From: Candidatus Electrothrix aarhusensis
GTDB lineage: Bacteria; Desulfobacterota; Desulfobulbia; Desulfobulbales; Desulfobulbaceae
Length of the DNA: 38,358 bases
Direction: 5' to 3'
NCBI GenBank assembly: GCA_004028505.1
Contig: MTKO01000089.1
Span: 1-38,358, forward strand
Shown here: in pieces, positions 24,714 to 34,201 of the stretch
Layout of the letters: the number at the start of each line of letters is the position of its first letter
How positions within the stretch are numbered: position 1 is the stretch's first letter
Made by a program: the position numbers and the translations under genes
The notes under the pieces: generated by a model
Databases searched by the model: none
What the model was told of the DNA's origin: nothing
What the model saw: only the letters and a program-made list of their open reading frames with translations

Positions 24714-26012
24714 ATGTGCGCAATGGAAGAGCTGGATATAAAGGTTGCTGCTGAAGTGGAAGAAACAGAGCAGCCGCAAGAAACCAAGATAGTTGAACCG
24801 AGCCGTGGAACCGGAGAACTGGTTGCCGGTCTCGATATCGGTACCACCAAGATCTGCGCTGTTATAGGCGAGGTTTTTGAAGATGGCTGTGTGAACATTA
24901 TTGGGGTAGGGACAGCAGCATCTTCAGGAATGAAAAAAGGTGTGGTGGTCAATATTGAATCAACGGTTAAGGCGATTCGTCAGGCTATTGACAGCGCCTC
25001 GGATATGGCTGGCTGTGATATTGAAACCGTGTATGTCGGTATTGCCGGAACTCATATAAAGGGCTTTAATTCTCCCGGAATTATAGCCATTAATAATGAG
25101 CAAATCAGGCAGAAAGAAATTCAGGCGGTTATTCACGCAGCACAGACCGTTAAGATTTCGGATAACCAACAGATCATTCATGTCCTTCCGCAGGAGTACA
25201 TGGTTGATGATCATACCGGTATTCAAAATCCACTGGGAATGACCGGGGTCCGTCTGGCAACCAATGTTCATATCGTAACCGCTGATGTGACCTCTTTGCA
25301 TAATCTGGTTACTAGTTGTAGTCGGGCCGGATTGAATGTCGCTGAGGTGGTCCTGGAGTCTGTGGCTTCTTCTCGGGCCGTGTTGACTTCCGATGAGATG
25401 GAGCTGGGAGTAGCCTTGCTCGATATTGGTGGAGGCACCACGGATTTAGCTGTTTTTTGTAACGGTACGATTAAGTATACCTGGGAACTGGCCTTGGGCG
25501 GCAATAATTTGACCAACGATCTTTCTGTGGGGTTACGAACCCCCTTGCAGGAAGCAGAGATGTTGAAGTATAAATATGGTGGAGCTGTCTCTTCTCTGGT
25601 TAAGGAAAACCATATCATTGAGGTGCCCACTGTCGGCGATCGCAAGGCCCGTAAGGTTTCGCAGAGGGTGATGGTTGAGATCCTGGAGGCCCGAATGGAA
25701 GAAATTCTTCAGGTGGTGAATAAGAAAATCTGCGGTTCCGGTTATAGAAACCGAATCAATGCAGGAATGGTTATCACCGGCGGCACAGCGCTATTGGCTA
25801 ATGTGGTCGACATGGCTGAGCAGGTCTTTGATATGCCGGTACGGGTCAGCTTTCCTCGCGGCGTTGGCGGAAGGATAGAAGATGTTGAATCTCCGCGCTG
25901 TACAACTGCTGTTGGTCTTGTTTTATACGGTTGTAATAATAAAGAAATCGTGATGGTTGAACATGACGGCATTGTGAGTAAACTGAGAAGTTTTCTGAAA
26001 AATATTATTTAG
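24714..26012 (+). CDS. ftsA: Cell division protein FtsA
   Basis: FtsA is the actin-like ATPase that tethers FtsZ to the membrane. The 432-residue protein has an unusually long acidic N-terminal extension (about 35 residues rich in Glu) before VAGLDIGTTKICAVIGEV. It then has the nucleotide-binding blocks LLDIGGGTTDLAVF and MVITGGTALLANVVDMAE. The C-terminus KLRSFLKNII is the conserved amphipathic membrane-targeting helix. The start may be ATG 24714 or ATG 24723. It is directly downstream of ftsQ. Confidence 0.96.
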   Translation: MCAMEELDIKVAAEVEETEQPQETKIVEPSRGTGELVAGLDIGTTKICAVIGEVFEDGCVNIIGVGTAASSGMKKGVVVNIESTVKAIRQAIDSASDMAGCDIETVYVGIAGTHIKGFNSPGIIAINNEQIRQKEIQAVIHAAQTVKISDNQQIIHVLPQEYMVDDHTGIQNPLGMTGVRLATNVHIVTADVTSLHNLVTSCSRAGLNVAEVVLESVASSRAVLTSDEMELGVALLDIGGGTTDLAVFCNGTIKYTWELALGGNNLTNDLSVGLRTPLQEAEMLKYKYGGAVSSLVKENHIIEVPTVGDRKARKVSQRVMVEILEARMEEILQVVNKKICGSGYRNRINAGMVITGGTALLANVVDMAEQVFDMPVRVSFPRGVGGRIEDVESPRCTTAVGLVLYGCNNKEIVMVEHDGIVSKLRSFLKNII

Positions 26013-26129
26013 TACTGGAAAAGATTCTATGACAGCTTTATAGTTAAACTGTTAAAAAATAATCTTTGTATTGTACCATAATTTAATTATTTGATTTGCT
26101 GCGGGAGCAAAATGCTTGAGGGGGAAAGC

Positions 26130-27338
26130 ATGTCATATAGAATGGCAGAAGAAGAATCAGTGGCGACTATCAAGGTGGTCGGTGTCGGTGGCGGTGGGGG
26201 TAATGCCATTAACACTATGGTCGATAATCGACTTACCGGCGTCCAGTTTATTGCCGCCAATACTGATATGCAGGCCCTGGAAAACTCAAAAGCGGATATT
26301 CGTATCCAGCTGGGGCCAACTATTACTAAAGGTATGGGAGCTGGCGCAGATCCTTCAATGGGAAGAGATGCGGCTCAGGAGAGTCTTGATGACTTGGCCA
26401 ATGCTCTCGCTGATGCGGATATGGTTTTTGTCACAGCCGGTCTGGGCGGAGGTACCGGTACAGGAGCTGCACCGATTATCGCCGGGCTTAGTAAAGCACA
26501 AGGTGCCCTAACTGTTTCCGTTGTGACCAAGCCCTTTTATTTTGAAGCAAAGAAGCGCATGCGTAATGCCGAGGCCGGTTGGGAGGAGCTGAAGCAAAAT
26601 TCCGACACCATTATCACGGTCCCCAATGATCGCTTGTTGGGCCTCATGCAAAAGAATTCCACCTTGGTCGATATGATGAAGATGGTGGATGATGTTCTGT
26701 TGCAGGCTGTCAAGGGTATCACCGATCTCATTAATTTGCCGGGTCATATCAATGTGGACTTTGCGGATTTGAAGACCGTTATGAAGGAAGTCGGTCCGGC
26801 AATCATGGGCTCTGGTTCAGCTTCAGGAGAAAATCGTGCCAGCGAGGCTGCTAAGCGGGCTATTGATAACCAATTGCTGGAAGATGTAGGGATTGACGGT
26901 GCCTTGGGCATTCTGATCAATATCTCCGCGACTAACTCGTTGACCATGGGTGAGTTCATGGAGGCCTCTGCCTTGATTCAGGAAAAGGCCCACGAGGACG
27001 CCAATATTATCATCGGTGCTCTGTTTGATGAAAATATGGGTGATGAGTTGCGGGTGACCGTGATTGCTACAGGTATTGCTAATTATGAGGATTCTGCTGA
27101 TACTATTTCTGAGTTTGATTTAGTTGGCCGCGCCGGTAATAAGAAGGTGAAGACGCTTAATGTAACTGAGAAAGGGGGGCTTGATCTGGAACGTCCTTCG
27201 CATAATCAGCCAATGAGCTTTGCTCGCCCTAATCCGGTACCCAAGGGATTGCGCCCTATGCCCACTCCGATCTTTGACGAGCAGAATGATCTAGCGGAAT
27301 GGGATGAACCGGCGTATATTCGGAAGAAAGCAAATTAA
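26130..27338 (+). CDS. ftsZ: Cell division GTPase FtsZ
   Basis: FtsZ is the tubulin-like GTPase forming the division ring. The start at 26130 ([20 protein letters not shown]) follows GAGGGGGAAAGC. An upstream in-frame ATG at 26091 lacks a ribosome site. The glycine-rich [15 protein letters not shown], the tubulin signature [17 protein letters not shown] and the T7-loop region [11 protein letters not shown] are intact. The C-terminal conserved peptide [12 protein letters not shown], needed for FtsA binding, is present after a short linker. The gene is 402 residues. The 117-base gap after ftsA is A+T rich and may hold a promoter, but no good hexamer pair is seen. Confidence 0.98.
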   Translation: MSYRMAEEESVATIKVVGVGGGGGNAINTMVDNRLTGVQFIAANTDMQALENSKADIRIQLGPTITKGMGAGADPSMGRDAAQESLDDLANALADADMVFVTAGLGGGTGTGAAPIIAGLSKAQGALTVSVVTKPFYFEAKKRMRNAEAGWEELKQNSDTIITVPNDRLLGLMQKNSTLVDMMKMVDDVLLQAVKGITDLINLPGHINVDFADLKTVMKEVGPAIMGSGSASGENRASEAAKRAIDNQLLEDVGIDGALGILINISATNSLTMGEFMEASALIQEKAHEDANIIIGALFDENMGDELRVTVIATGIANYEDSADTISEFDLVGRAGNKKVKTLNVTEKGGLDLERPSHNQPMSFARPNPVPKGLRPMPTPIFDEQNDLAEWDEPAYIRKKAN

Positions 27339-27426
27339 CATTTTCTTTTCCTTTTTGCGGGCTGTTAGGACTGTGTTGCGTGTTCCCGTCCTGCGCATGA
27401 TTTGTCATTACCGTTAGCTTTTTGTT

Positions 27427-29165
27427 GTGCATCCCCTGCTTACAACAGAGACCGGAACCGTCCGCAAGAAATGGAAGGGCCGCTTACCAGTGGCCCTTCT
27501 TTATCCCAATACCTACCCTCTTGCTGTCTCCAATCTCGGTTTTCAGCTTCTTTATCGCCTTCTGAACGCTTCGGAAGAAATTGTCTGCGAGCGTTTTGTT
27601 TATCCTCAAGATCGGGAGCCCTTCCGTTCCTTGGAATCCAGTCGTCCTTTGGCTGATTTCCCCCTTGTTTTCGGATCGATCAGTTTTGAACAGGATTATG
27701 CTCATCTGACAGCTATGTTGGTCGCCGGAGGTGTAGCCCCCTATGCGGCAGACAGACCTGGAGAGATTGCGCCCGGCAGTCCCCTTGTGGTGCTTGGCGG
27801 AGTGGGTGTTTTTATGAATCCCGAGCCTTGGCCTTATTTGCAGATCTGATGGTACTCGGCGAAGCTGAACCTGTGCTGCCCCGGCTGCTGCCCGCGCTGG
27901 CTCGATTGACTGATCGGCGTAACCTGATTGAAATCGGAGCGACAATTCCTGGTTGCTATGTCCCATCAGCCTATAGCTTCAGGTATGACAGCGATGGGCG
28001 GGTCCGCGAAATTTCAGTCAGTGACGGTTTGCCACAGCAGGTCCATCGGGTTTCCTTGAAAAAAAGCGATCAAGCAGCCCATTCCGAAATCCTTTCTCCT
28101 GATGCTGAACTGGGGATGTACATGACCGAGTTGGGGCGAGGGTGCAGCCGTGGCTGTCGTTTTTGCGCAGCCGGTTTTATCTATCGCCCCCCTCGGCTCT
28201 GGTCAGCTGATGCGGTGTTGGACAGTCTTGACCAGCGTCCTTCTGAGGTAAATAGGATCGGGCTCCTGGGAATGGAAATGGCTGACTCAGAACTCCTGGA
28301 TCGTATTTCTGGCTTTTTGCAGGCCAATGCCTGTTCGCTTTCTTTTTCCTCATTACGAGCAGACCGAATTTCTCCCCGCTTACTTGAACTCCTTTCTCAT
28401 TCCGGCCTAAAATCGGTTGCCATTGCTCCGGATGGTTGTTCGGAGCGATTACGAGGAGTCATCAATAAAGGACTTTCAGAAGATGATCTGATTGCAGCGG
28501 CTGTCGCTCTAGTAGATGCCGGGATCTACACCCTGAAGCTCTATGTCATGGTTGGTCTGCCCACAGAAACCGAGCAGGATCTGGAAGAGTTTGTTCAGCT
28601 TGTTCAAAAAATTCGGGAAAATATTCGGCCTGTCGGGCAAAAAAAGGGACGCCTTTGCGAACTGATTCTCTCGGTAAACTCCTTTGTCCCCAAACCGTGG
28701 ACACCGTTTCAATATCTCTCCTTTGGCGGTCAGGAAAGGGAGCAAGCCATGCAGGATCGAGACTGTACAGCAGCCGTGCTCAATCTGAAGAAGAAGATTA
28801 AATATCTGAAAAAATCTTTTGCCAGGGTAGATAATCTCCATATCAAGGTTGATCGACCGGATAAGGTACTTTCCCAGGCAGTTTTTTCACGAGCGGATCG
28901 CCGTATCGGTCCGGCCTTGCTTGACATCGGTATGGGGAAGGCGACTTTTAAACAGGCTATGAAGAAACATAAACTCTCCTCCTGGCAATATGCGGTTCGA
29001 CCGAGGGACAGTGATGAGTTATTCTGTTGGCAGGTGGTTGATCAGGGTATTCAAGCAGGTTATCTCGCCAAGGAGCTGGAGCGTTCTTTGACAGGTCAAA
29101 GCACTCCGCCCTGTGACACGAGTCTCTGTCGTCGCTGCGGAGTGTGCGGAGAGAATGAAAGTTAG
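27427..29165 (+). CDS. B12-binding-type radical SAM protein (TIGR03960-like), frameshifted
   Basis: This is a radical S-adenosylmethionine protein of the type with an N-terminal cobalamin-binding-like domain. The N-terminal part has VALLYPNTYPLAVSNLGFQLLY, RPLADFPLVFGSISFEQDY and LVVLGGVGVFMNPEP. Near 27825 one base is missing: adding a T to GCCTTGGCC gives NPEPLALFADLMVLGEAEPVLP and joins the frame to 29165. The cluster motif GCSRGCRFCAAGFIYRPPR and SSLRADRISPRLLELL follow, then PKPWTPFQ, a conserved feature. The C-terminus ends in LCRRCGVCG. Relatives may act in RNA modification or metabolism, but the substrate is unknown. The first GTG at 27427 has no strong ribosome site, so the start is tentative. 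Confidence 0.88.
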
Positions 29166-29249
29166 GATCTTTTGTCGTTTTGTTGTTTTGTCGGGGCCGG
29201 ATCGGCAAAGTGAATGTGTCCTTAAAGGAGAAAAGGAAGGAGAAGAACA

Positions 29250-30230
29250 ATGAAACAATCAGCACAGAGAAAGGCGATAAACAAGATACGAGGACTTGGC
29301 TTGGCAGTTGGATTGGTCAGCATTGGTATGCTATTCACCCAAGCTCAGGCTGCTGCCTACATTGACCCTTACTTCGCCAGCAAGATTGATCTGTCTTTCG
29401 GTTTGGAAGCAATGTCTGGCAATATCACGTCTTCCATTGGCGGTGAGGTTAATCATGCCAATGGGCAAAATGAAAGCACGTTCTTCCCGATCAGTGAGCT
29501 TGAGTGGCCAATGGATATTTTATTGGCCCGATTTGAAGGTTCTTTGACGCTTAACCCCATGTGGCGTATAAACGGTATGTTGAAAACAGCTGCTGATGAT
29601 CCGGGTGAAACCATGATTGATCGTGATTGGGATTCTTGGGGTGGATCAGCAGATATCTACTCGGAAAGCAGTATCTCTGAATTTACAGCATTCATTCTGG
29701 ATGTTGATTTTGAGTGGACCTACCTTCAGCAAGGGCCTTGGAGCCTCTACACCGGAGTAGGTTATCTGCATCAGGACTTTGAGTACCAGGGAAACCTGAT
29801 CATGCAGTACTCTCCCAGCGGTATTGCGGGATATAATTATGTTGGGGACGGATCGACCGGCATTACCTATGAGAATACCTTTTCCATGATTTATTTTCTG
29901 CTGGGTGCTGATATGCAGTTAACTCCCCAGTTTGATCTCTCAGGAAAGTTTTCTGTGGCACCTTTAGCCTCTTCCGAGGATGAACTCCACCATCTTTACT
30001 ATAATAAGGTATCTACCGGAGACATGGAAGGTGCCGCTTATATGTTTGAGGTGAGCGGTAATTTTCAAATATCTCCGTGGTGGTTTGTGAAAGCGGGAGT
30101 ACAGTATACCGGTATATCTGTTGATGGAGATCAGTATCAGGTGCTTAGTGGAGAGCCGCTGGGGCAGATTGATCAAGAGGTTGAGAGTGACCAGTCTTCA
30201 GCATATATGACTATGGGGTATTCATTTTAA
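29250..30230 (+). CDS. Omptin-like outer-membrane beta-barrel protease
   Basis: This encodes 326 residues with a signal peptide (basic n-region, LGLAVGLVSIGMLF, cleavage near AQA34) and a mature beta-barrel ending in aromatic F (MGYSF), as outer-membrane proteins do. Omptin-like features are FGLEAMSGNIT at the first strand, ISELEWPM, and the MIDRDWDSW motif, whose D124-x-D126 matches the OmpT aspartate pair (83/85). Then come DIYSESSISE, YTGVGYLHQDFEY and a late SSEDELHHLYY that could supply the Asp-His pair. Here Asp-to-His spacing is one longer than in OmpT, so activity is uncertain. It has a strong purine-rich ribosome site and its own terminator. Confidence 0.7.
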   Translation: MKQSAQRKAINKIRGLGLAVGLVSIGMLFTQAQAAAYIDPYFASKIDLSFGLEAMSGNITSSIGGEVNHANGQNESTFFPISELEWPMDILLARFEGSLTLNPMWRINGMLKTAADDPGETMIDRDWDSWGGSADIYSESSISEFTAFILDVDFEWTYLQQGPWSLYTGVGYLHQDFEYQGNLIMQYSPSGIAGYNYVGDGSTGITYENTFSMIYFLLGADMQLTPQFDLSGKFSVAPLASSEDELHHLYYNKVSTGDMEGAAYMFEVSGNFQISPWWFVKAGVQYTGISVDGDQYQVLSGEPLGQIDQEVESDQSSAYMTMGYSF

Positions 30231-30259
30231 TCCAATTCACTGATGGAGCAAGTTGTGAA

Positions 30260-30287
30260 GGCGATGGATTCGTCCGTCGCCACCTTT
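30260..30287 (+). terminator. Rho-independent terminator after the omptin-like gene
   Basis: GGCGATGGA (30260-30268) and TCCGTCGCC (30273-30281) form a 9-bp stem with one U-G pair around a TTCG tetraloop, followed by ACCTTTTTC. It lies 30 bases after the stop of the omptin-like gene and between it and the convergent ispH gene. Confidence 0.88.
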
Positions 30288-30320
30288 TTCTTGACGCTTT
30301 TGGGGATGCCGTTGAAATTT

Positions 30321-31238
30321 TTATATGGCGGGGAGTTGAAAACAGATCGTTTCATCTGTCCCATCCATTTCCTGTACCTTCTTGATTCCGTAGTTTTCCC
30401 GTAGCCAGGCTACCAGCTCTGTGACAAGGTATTCAGGTGCCGATGCCCCGGCTGTTATGCCTATTCTTTGAGCATTATTCAGCCATTCTCCGTCTATTTC
30501 TTCCGCATGGTCAATAAGGTAAGCCGGGATATGATTTTTTTGCGCAACCTCACGCAACCGATTTGAATTCGAGCTGTTCTTTGATCCGACAACGAGGATA
30601 AGATCGACTGATTCGCTGAGTTCTCGGACAGCCGCCTGTCGATTGCTGGTGGCAAAGCAGATATCTGTTCGGGAAGGCTCGCTAATATTTGGAAATTGTT
30701 TTCGCAGTGCCGTCAGCATTTTTGCGGTATCATCAATACTGAGCGTGGTTTGGGTTACGTAGCCTACTCGGCTTGGGTTGTTGACCTGAAGGGACTGCAC
30801 CTCTTCCGGTGAGGAGACCACATGAACCGAGCCGGAGGCATGGCCGCAGGTTCCTTCAACCTCTGGATGTCCTTTATGGCCGATCACCACAACATCATAA
30901 TTTATTTTATTTAAACGGCTGACTCGACGATGTACCTTGGAGACCAAGGGGCACGTTGCGTTAATGGTCCGAAGGCCCAAATTATTAGCACGCTCCTTGA
31001 CGGCTTTGGAAACCCCGTGGGCGCTAAAAATAGCTATCGAGCCTTTGGGGATATCCTCAAGCTGCTCAACAAAAACAGCCCCTTTTTCTTCCAATTCCCT
31101 GATCACATGGGTATTGTGGACAATCTCATGCAGGACATACACTGGTGGCTTGTAAACTTCCAAAGCCTTGTTTACCACGTTGATGGCTCTGTTGACACCA
31201 GCGCAAAATCCGCGCGGTCGGGCAAGGATGACCTCCAT
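30321..31238 (-). CDS. ispH: 4-hydroxy-3-methylbut-2-enyl diphosphate reductase (IspH)
   Basis: IspH makes isopentenyl and dimethylallyl diphosphate in the last step of the methylerythritol phosphate pathway, using an iron-sulfur cluster. The 305-residue protein has the three cluster cysteines (C12 in RGFCAGV, C96 in NATCPLV, C194 in DICFATSN), substrate histidines H41 (HEIVHN) and H74 (FSAHGVS) and Glu126 in HPEVEG, all at positions familiar from E. coli. The start at 31238 has AAGGAG just upstream. Upstream in the same direction lie an unknown gene (4 bases away) and a DUF493 gene, forming a three-gene operon. Confidence 0.96.
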   Translation of the reverse strand: MEVILARPRGFCAGVNRAINVVNKALEVYKPPVYVLHEIVHNTHVIRELEEKGAVFVEQLEDIPKGSIAIFSAHGVSKAVKERANNLGLRTINATCPLVSKVHRRVSRLNKINYDVVVIGHKGHPEVEGTCGHASGSVHVVSSPEEVQSLQVNNPSRVGYVTQTTLSIDDTAKMLTALRKQFPNISEPSRTDICFATSNRQAAVRELSESVDLILVVGSKNSSNSNRLREVAQKNHIPAYLIDHAEEIDGEWLNNAQRIGITAGASAPEYLVTELVAWLRENYGIKKVQEMDGTDETICFQLPAI

Positions 31239-31242
31239 CTGA

Positions 31243-31818
31243 TTACTCCTTTTTGTCTGTCTCTTGTTCAATCTCTTGTTTCGTCAGTGGTGGCGGGGCA
31301 CTTGTCATCGGTTTGACGAGGCCCGATTCCGCTCCAAGCTTTCGTACAGACAGCATAAAGGTGGAGGGCAGGGGGAGTTCCCGTTCTTCGTCCAATAAAC
31401 CCAATTCCTTGGCAAGCAGCAGGCAGGGTATGGAATGAATCCCTTCATGATTATCGCAAAGAGTCTGCATGCGCAGACTGTCCGTGATATGGGGGATCAG
31501 CTCTGCTACCCGGCTGCGGATTCCATGCAGTTCCTCTTCAATAAGCTCCCGGTGATTACAGGCAAAGAGGTTAACTTGGGGATCAAGCGCGTCGCTGCCG
31601 TAAAGATTATTAACAACGGCTCCGGCCAGACGAATGTTGTCTTCTTCCGATTGTCCCGAATATTCTGAACCTTCCGAAGATCGCTGGAAAATACTGTCTT
31701 TCAGGCGCTGGAAAAGAATCATCTGCACCGTGGTGATAGCCTCCCTCATGACGGGAATGAGCTTGGAATCAAAGGTAGGCGCGGCTTCTTCAAGGGCATT
31801 CTGTACAGCCTTGTTCAT
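31243..31818 (-). CDS. Unknown protein between DUF493 gene and ispH
   Basis: This encodes a 191-residue soluble protein of no recognised family. It is mainly helical by composition, with NKAVQNALEEAAPTFDSKLI at the start, an acidic patch (SEYSGQSEEDNI), VVNNLYGSDALDPQVNLFACNH in the middle and a Pro/Lys/Glu-rich tail. No membrane segments, signal peptide or metal motif are seen. Its start overlaps the stop of the DUF493 gene (31815-31818) and its stop is 4 bases before ispH, so it is firmly part of that operon and clearly coding. Confidence 0.75.
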   Translation of the reverse strand: MNKAVQNALEEAAPTFDSKLIPVMREAITTVQMILFQRLKDSIFQRSSEGSEYSGQSEEDNIRLAGAVVNNLYGSDALDPQVNLFACNHRELIEEELHGIRSRVAELIPHITDSLRMQTLCDNHEGIHSIPCLLLAKELGLLDEERELPLPSTFMLSVRKLGAESGLVKPMTSAPPPLTKQEIEQETDKKE

Positions 31819-32096
31819 AGGACCAGCTTGATAGAGGGATCGGCTGTCAGGGCGCTGTACAGATAGAGTCGCTGCTCCTCATTATGCACGGTCAATTCCA
31901 GGTTGAGGCTGATATATTTTCCTTGTTTGGAGGTGCGGGATTCGGAGAGCGAGTAGGGGGCATCTCCAAGTTTTTCAGAAAGAGCTGCCTGCACGGTTTG
32001 ACGTTTCATGCCGATAATTTTGTATTGCCAAACGCAGGGATAATGAATTTCTGGTTTGCAGCCTTTCAATGACTTCGGGGATATTTTTTCGTTCAT
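31815..32096 (-). CDS. DUF493 (YbeD/UPF0250-like) family protein
   Basis: This encodes 93 residues with the family pattern HYPCVWQYKIIGMKRQTVQAAL, then YSLSESRTSKQGKYISLNLELTV and LYSALTADPSIKLVL. It is a small ACT-like ferredoxin fold. In E. coli the relative YbeD lies near lipoate genes, but its reaction is unknown. It is the first gene of the ispH operon and overlaps the next gene by 4 bases. Confidence 0.85.
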   Translation of the reverse strand: MNEKISPKSLKGCKPEIHYPCVWQYKIIGMKRQTVQAALSEKLGDAPYSLSESRTSKQGKYISLNLELTVHNEEQRLYLYSALTADPSIKLVL

Positions 32097-32356
32097 GAGC
32101 GTATAGAATGTAGAGAATATTTGTTGAGTATGTAACCTGCGATGTTATCGTATGACTTAGGAAATAGCAAGGGGATTAAGGCGGGTGAGGCGGACCGGAC
32201 GCTTGCTTTTTTGCTTCTCACAGAGGCTCTGGCCCGAGGTAATGCATGGTGATTGTTTCGTTTGAAGTCGGTTGGAATCTTTGTTATACATCATTATACG
32301 CAGTTGACGGAAATGTGTGGTCGAGTTTTTTTGATTTTTGGGAGAGGGTTAAATAT

Positions 32357-32860
32357 ATGGAATTAGACTTTGATACATTTGATAGAGTGGAGAAAGATTT
32401 CGATCCGCTGTTTCACTTGCTCTCCAATACACAACAGCAAATCCATGATCAATTAGAAGCATATGCAGATGGTAAAGTTTTAAAAGGGAACGAGCTCGTT
32501 GGTTGGTTGGGAGAAATTTACACAAAAATTATTTGTAATGGCTACTTGGTAGACGACAGCTATGAGCACGATGTCGAAATTGATGATGGAGTTAAAATTT
32601 CCGTAAAAACGAGAAAAGGTAACAATAGTGGCTGGCAACGTACAAGTGCTATTCCAAAAATAGAAGGTAAGGAATGTCCTACTCATTTAATGTTTGTCCA
32701 TCTTAATGATAATTATTCTGTAATGTCAATGTGGCTCTATCCGTGGGAAGACCTTTTTGTTTCCGGTAGATTCAAAAAGCATATTGTCCGTGGCAATTTT
32801 AGATCATATTACATGGCTGTGAATCCAAGCAAAGATGGTGAATATAAAATTTATGGATAG
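32357..32860 (+). CDS. Possible PD-(D/E)XK nuclease-like protein, acquired
   Basis: This encodes 167 residues of unknown family. The order helix with acidic residue (NELVGWLGEIYTKII), then HDVEIDDGVKISVKTRKG, is the style of a restriction-endonuclease-like fold, where D and an xVK strand hold a metal. The rest is rich in aromatic residues (MSMWLYPWEDLFVSGRF). ATG 32357 is chosen for the GGAGAGGG 8 bases upstream. An in-frame ATG at 32246 lacks one. The gene is clearly A+T richer than its neighbours ispH and galE and stands alone, which suggests recent transfer. No methylase is adjacent. The nuclease idea is inference from the motif only. Confidence 0.55.
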   Translation: MELDFDTFDRVEKDFDPLFHLLSNTQQQIHDQLEAYADGKVLKGNELVGWLGEIYTKIICNGYLVDDSYEHDVEIDDGVKISVKTRKGNNSGWQRTSAIPKIEGKECPTHLMFVHLNDNYSVMSMWLYPWEDLFVSGRFKKHIVRGNFRSYYMAVNPSKDGEYKIYG

Positions 32861-32974
32861 CCCCTGTCTGGCAAGTGCTTGTTGTGAGCTAGATAGGGTG
32901 CCGCCTCCGCACAAAAAAGGTGCATGGAATGCACCCTGCTCTCTCTATGAATTCGACGTGAAGCATTCCTCGTG

Positions 32975-33069
32975 CCCGGCGATAAATCACCGGGCTATTG
33001 GCTAATGTCCCTCCGGGACACCTCGTCCCGAAGGGACAAACGATCATAGCCCATCGTTTCAACGGTGGG
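32975..33069. repeat. Cluster of four hairpins before galE (REP-like repeat)
   Basis: Four short inverted repeats follow each other: CCCGG/CCGGG (32975-32979 with 32990-32994), GTCCC/GGGAC (33007-33019), GTCCC/GGGAC again (33025-33037) and CCCATCG/CGGTGGG (33050-33056 with 33063-33069). The two middle hairpins share their stems. The dense GC-rich palindromes in non-coding DNA are like REP-type interspersed elements. Whether it is repeated elsewhere cannot be told from this window. Confidence 0.6.
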
Positions 33070-33099
33070 CGGAAGACTGAATTCTTTGTGGAGAAATTC

Positions 33100-34119
33100 A
33101 TGCATATTATTGTTACCGGCGGAGCCGGATATATAGGCAGTCATACCTGCCTGGAACTGCTCAACAGCGGTCATAAAGTAACCGTTATTGATAATCTCTG
33201 CAACTCGGGCCGGGAAGGGTTACGGCGAGTGGAGAAACTCACCGGTAAAACGCTTAGTTTTTTTCAGGTTGATCTGCTTGATGCCGATGCTCTGGATACG
33301 GTGTTCCGCCAGAATGCTGATGCCACAGCGGTCATTCACTTTGCCGGACTCAAAGCCGTGGGTGAATCCGTGGCTAAACCCCTGCTCTACTACCATAATA
33401 ACCTCACCGGTACCATTCATCTCTGCCAAAGTATGCAGCGGCACGGGATCAAAAATATGGTCTTCAGCTCATCCGCCACGGTGTACGGAGACCCCGCTTC
33501 GGTGCCTATTACAGAGGATTTTCCTCTGCTCGCCTGCACAAATCCCTATGGTCGAACCAAGGCTATGATTGAAGATATCCTCCGTGATCTGCATATTGCA
33601 GATGGGGAATGGAATATCAGCCTGCTTCGCTATTTTAACCCGGTGGGAGCCCATGAAAGCGGTGAGATTGGAGAAGATCCCAACGGTATTCCCAATAACC
33701 TGATGCCCTATATTTCCCAGGTGGCAGTGGGGCGGTTGGAGCAACTTTCTGTTTTCGGCGATGACTATCCCACCCCCGACGGAACCGGCGTTCGTGATTA
33801 TATCCATGTGGTTGATCTGGCCAAAGGCCATCTCTGCGCCTTGGAAAAACTGACGGAAAAACCGGGTGTGGTTACCTATAATCTGGGAACCGGCCAAGGC
33901 TACTCTGTGCTGGAGATGATCAGGGCTCTTGAAAAGGCATCCGGGAAAAAAGTCCCTTACACCATTACTCCACGTCGTCACGGTGATATAGCCCAATGTT
34001 ATGCAGATCCCTCTCTTGCCGCCCGAGAGTTGGGCTGGAAGGCGGAACTGGGTCTTGATGCGATGTGCGTTGATACCTGGAATTGGCAGTCCAAAAATCC
34101 TGACGGGTATGCCGGTTAA
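33100..34119 (+). CDS. galE: UDP-glucose 4-epimerase (GalE)
   Basis: GalE interconverts UDP-glucose and UDP-galactose, supplying galactose for lipopolysaccharide and other glycans. The 339-residue extended short-chain dehydrogenase has the NAD loop [21 protein letters not shown], the SSSATVYG serine block, the catalytic NPYGRTK (Tyr-x-x-x-Lys), [12 protein letters not shown] and [14 protein letters not shown]. The start at ATG 33100 has GGAGA 6 bases upstream. An upstream in-frame ATG at 32998 lies in the hairpin repeat and is unlikely. Confidence 0.96.
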   Translation: MHIIVTGGAGYIGSHTCLELLNSGHKVTVIDNLCNSGREGLRRVEKLTGKTLSFFQVDLLDADALDTVFRQNADATAVIHFAGLKAVGESVAKPLLYYHNNLTGTIHLCQSMQRHGIKNMVFSSSATVYGDPASVPITEDFPLLACTNPYGRTKAMIEDILRDLHIADGEWNISLLRYFNPVGAHESGEIGEDPNGIPNNLMPYISQVAVGRLEQLSVFGDDYPTPDGTGVRDYIHVVDLAKGHLCALEKLTEKPGVVTYNLGTGQGYSVLEMIRALEKASGKKVPYTITPRRHGDIAQCYADPSLAARELGWKAELGLDAMCVDTWNWQSKNPDGYAG

Positions 34120-34201
34120 CAGCCGTTTCTTCAGCTTTTTTTTCTCTATCGTAACATCATTAAATCATCATTACCGACGTATTGCCGGGGAGCAGAATGC
34201 A

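Noticed and set aside
34001..34201. Upstream extension of cysE overlapping galE
   Set aside because: The residues are the out-of-frame reading of the galE end. The family start and ribosome site are at 34202.
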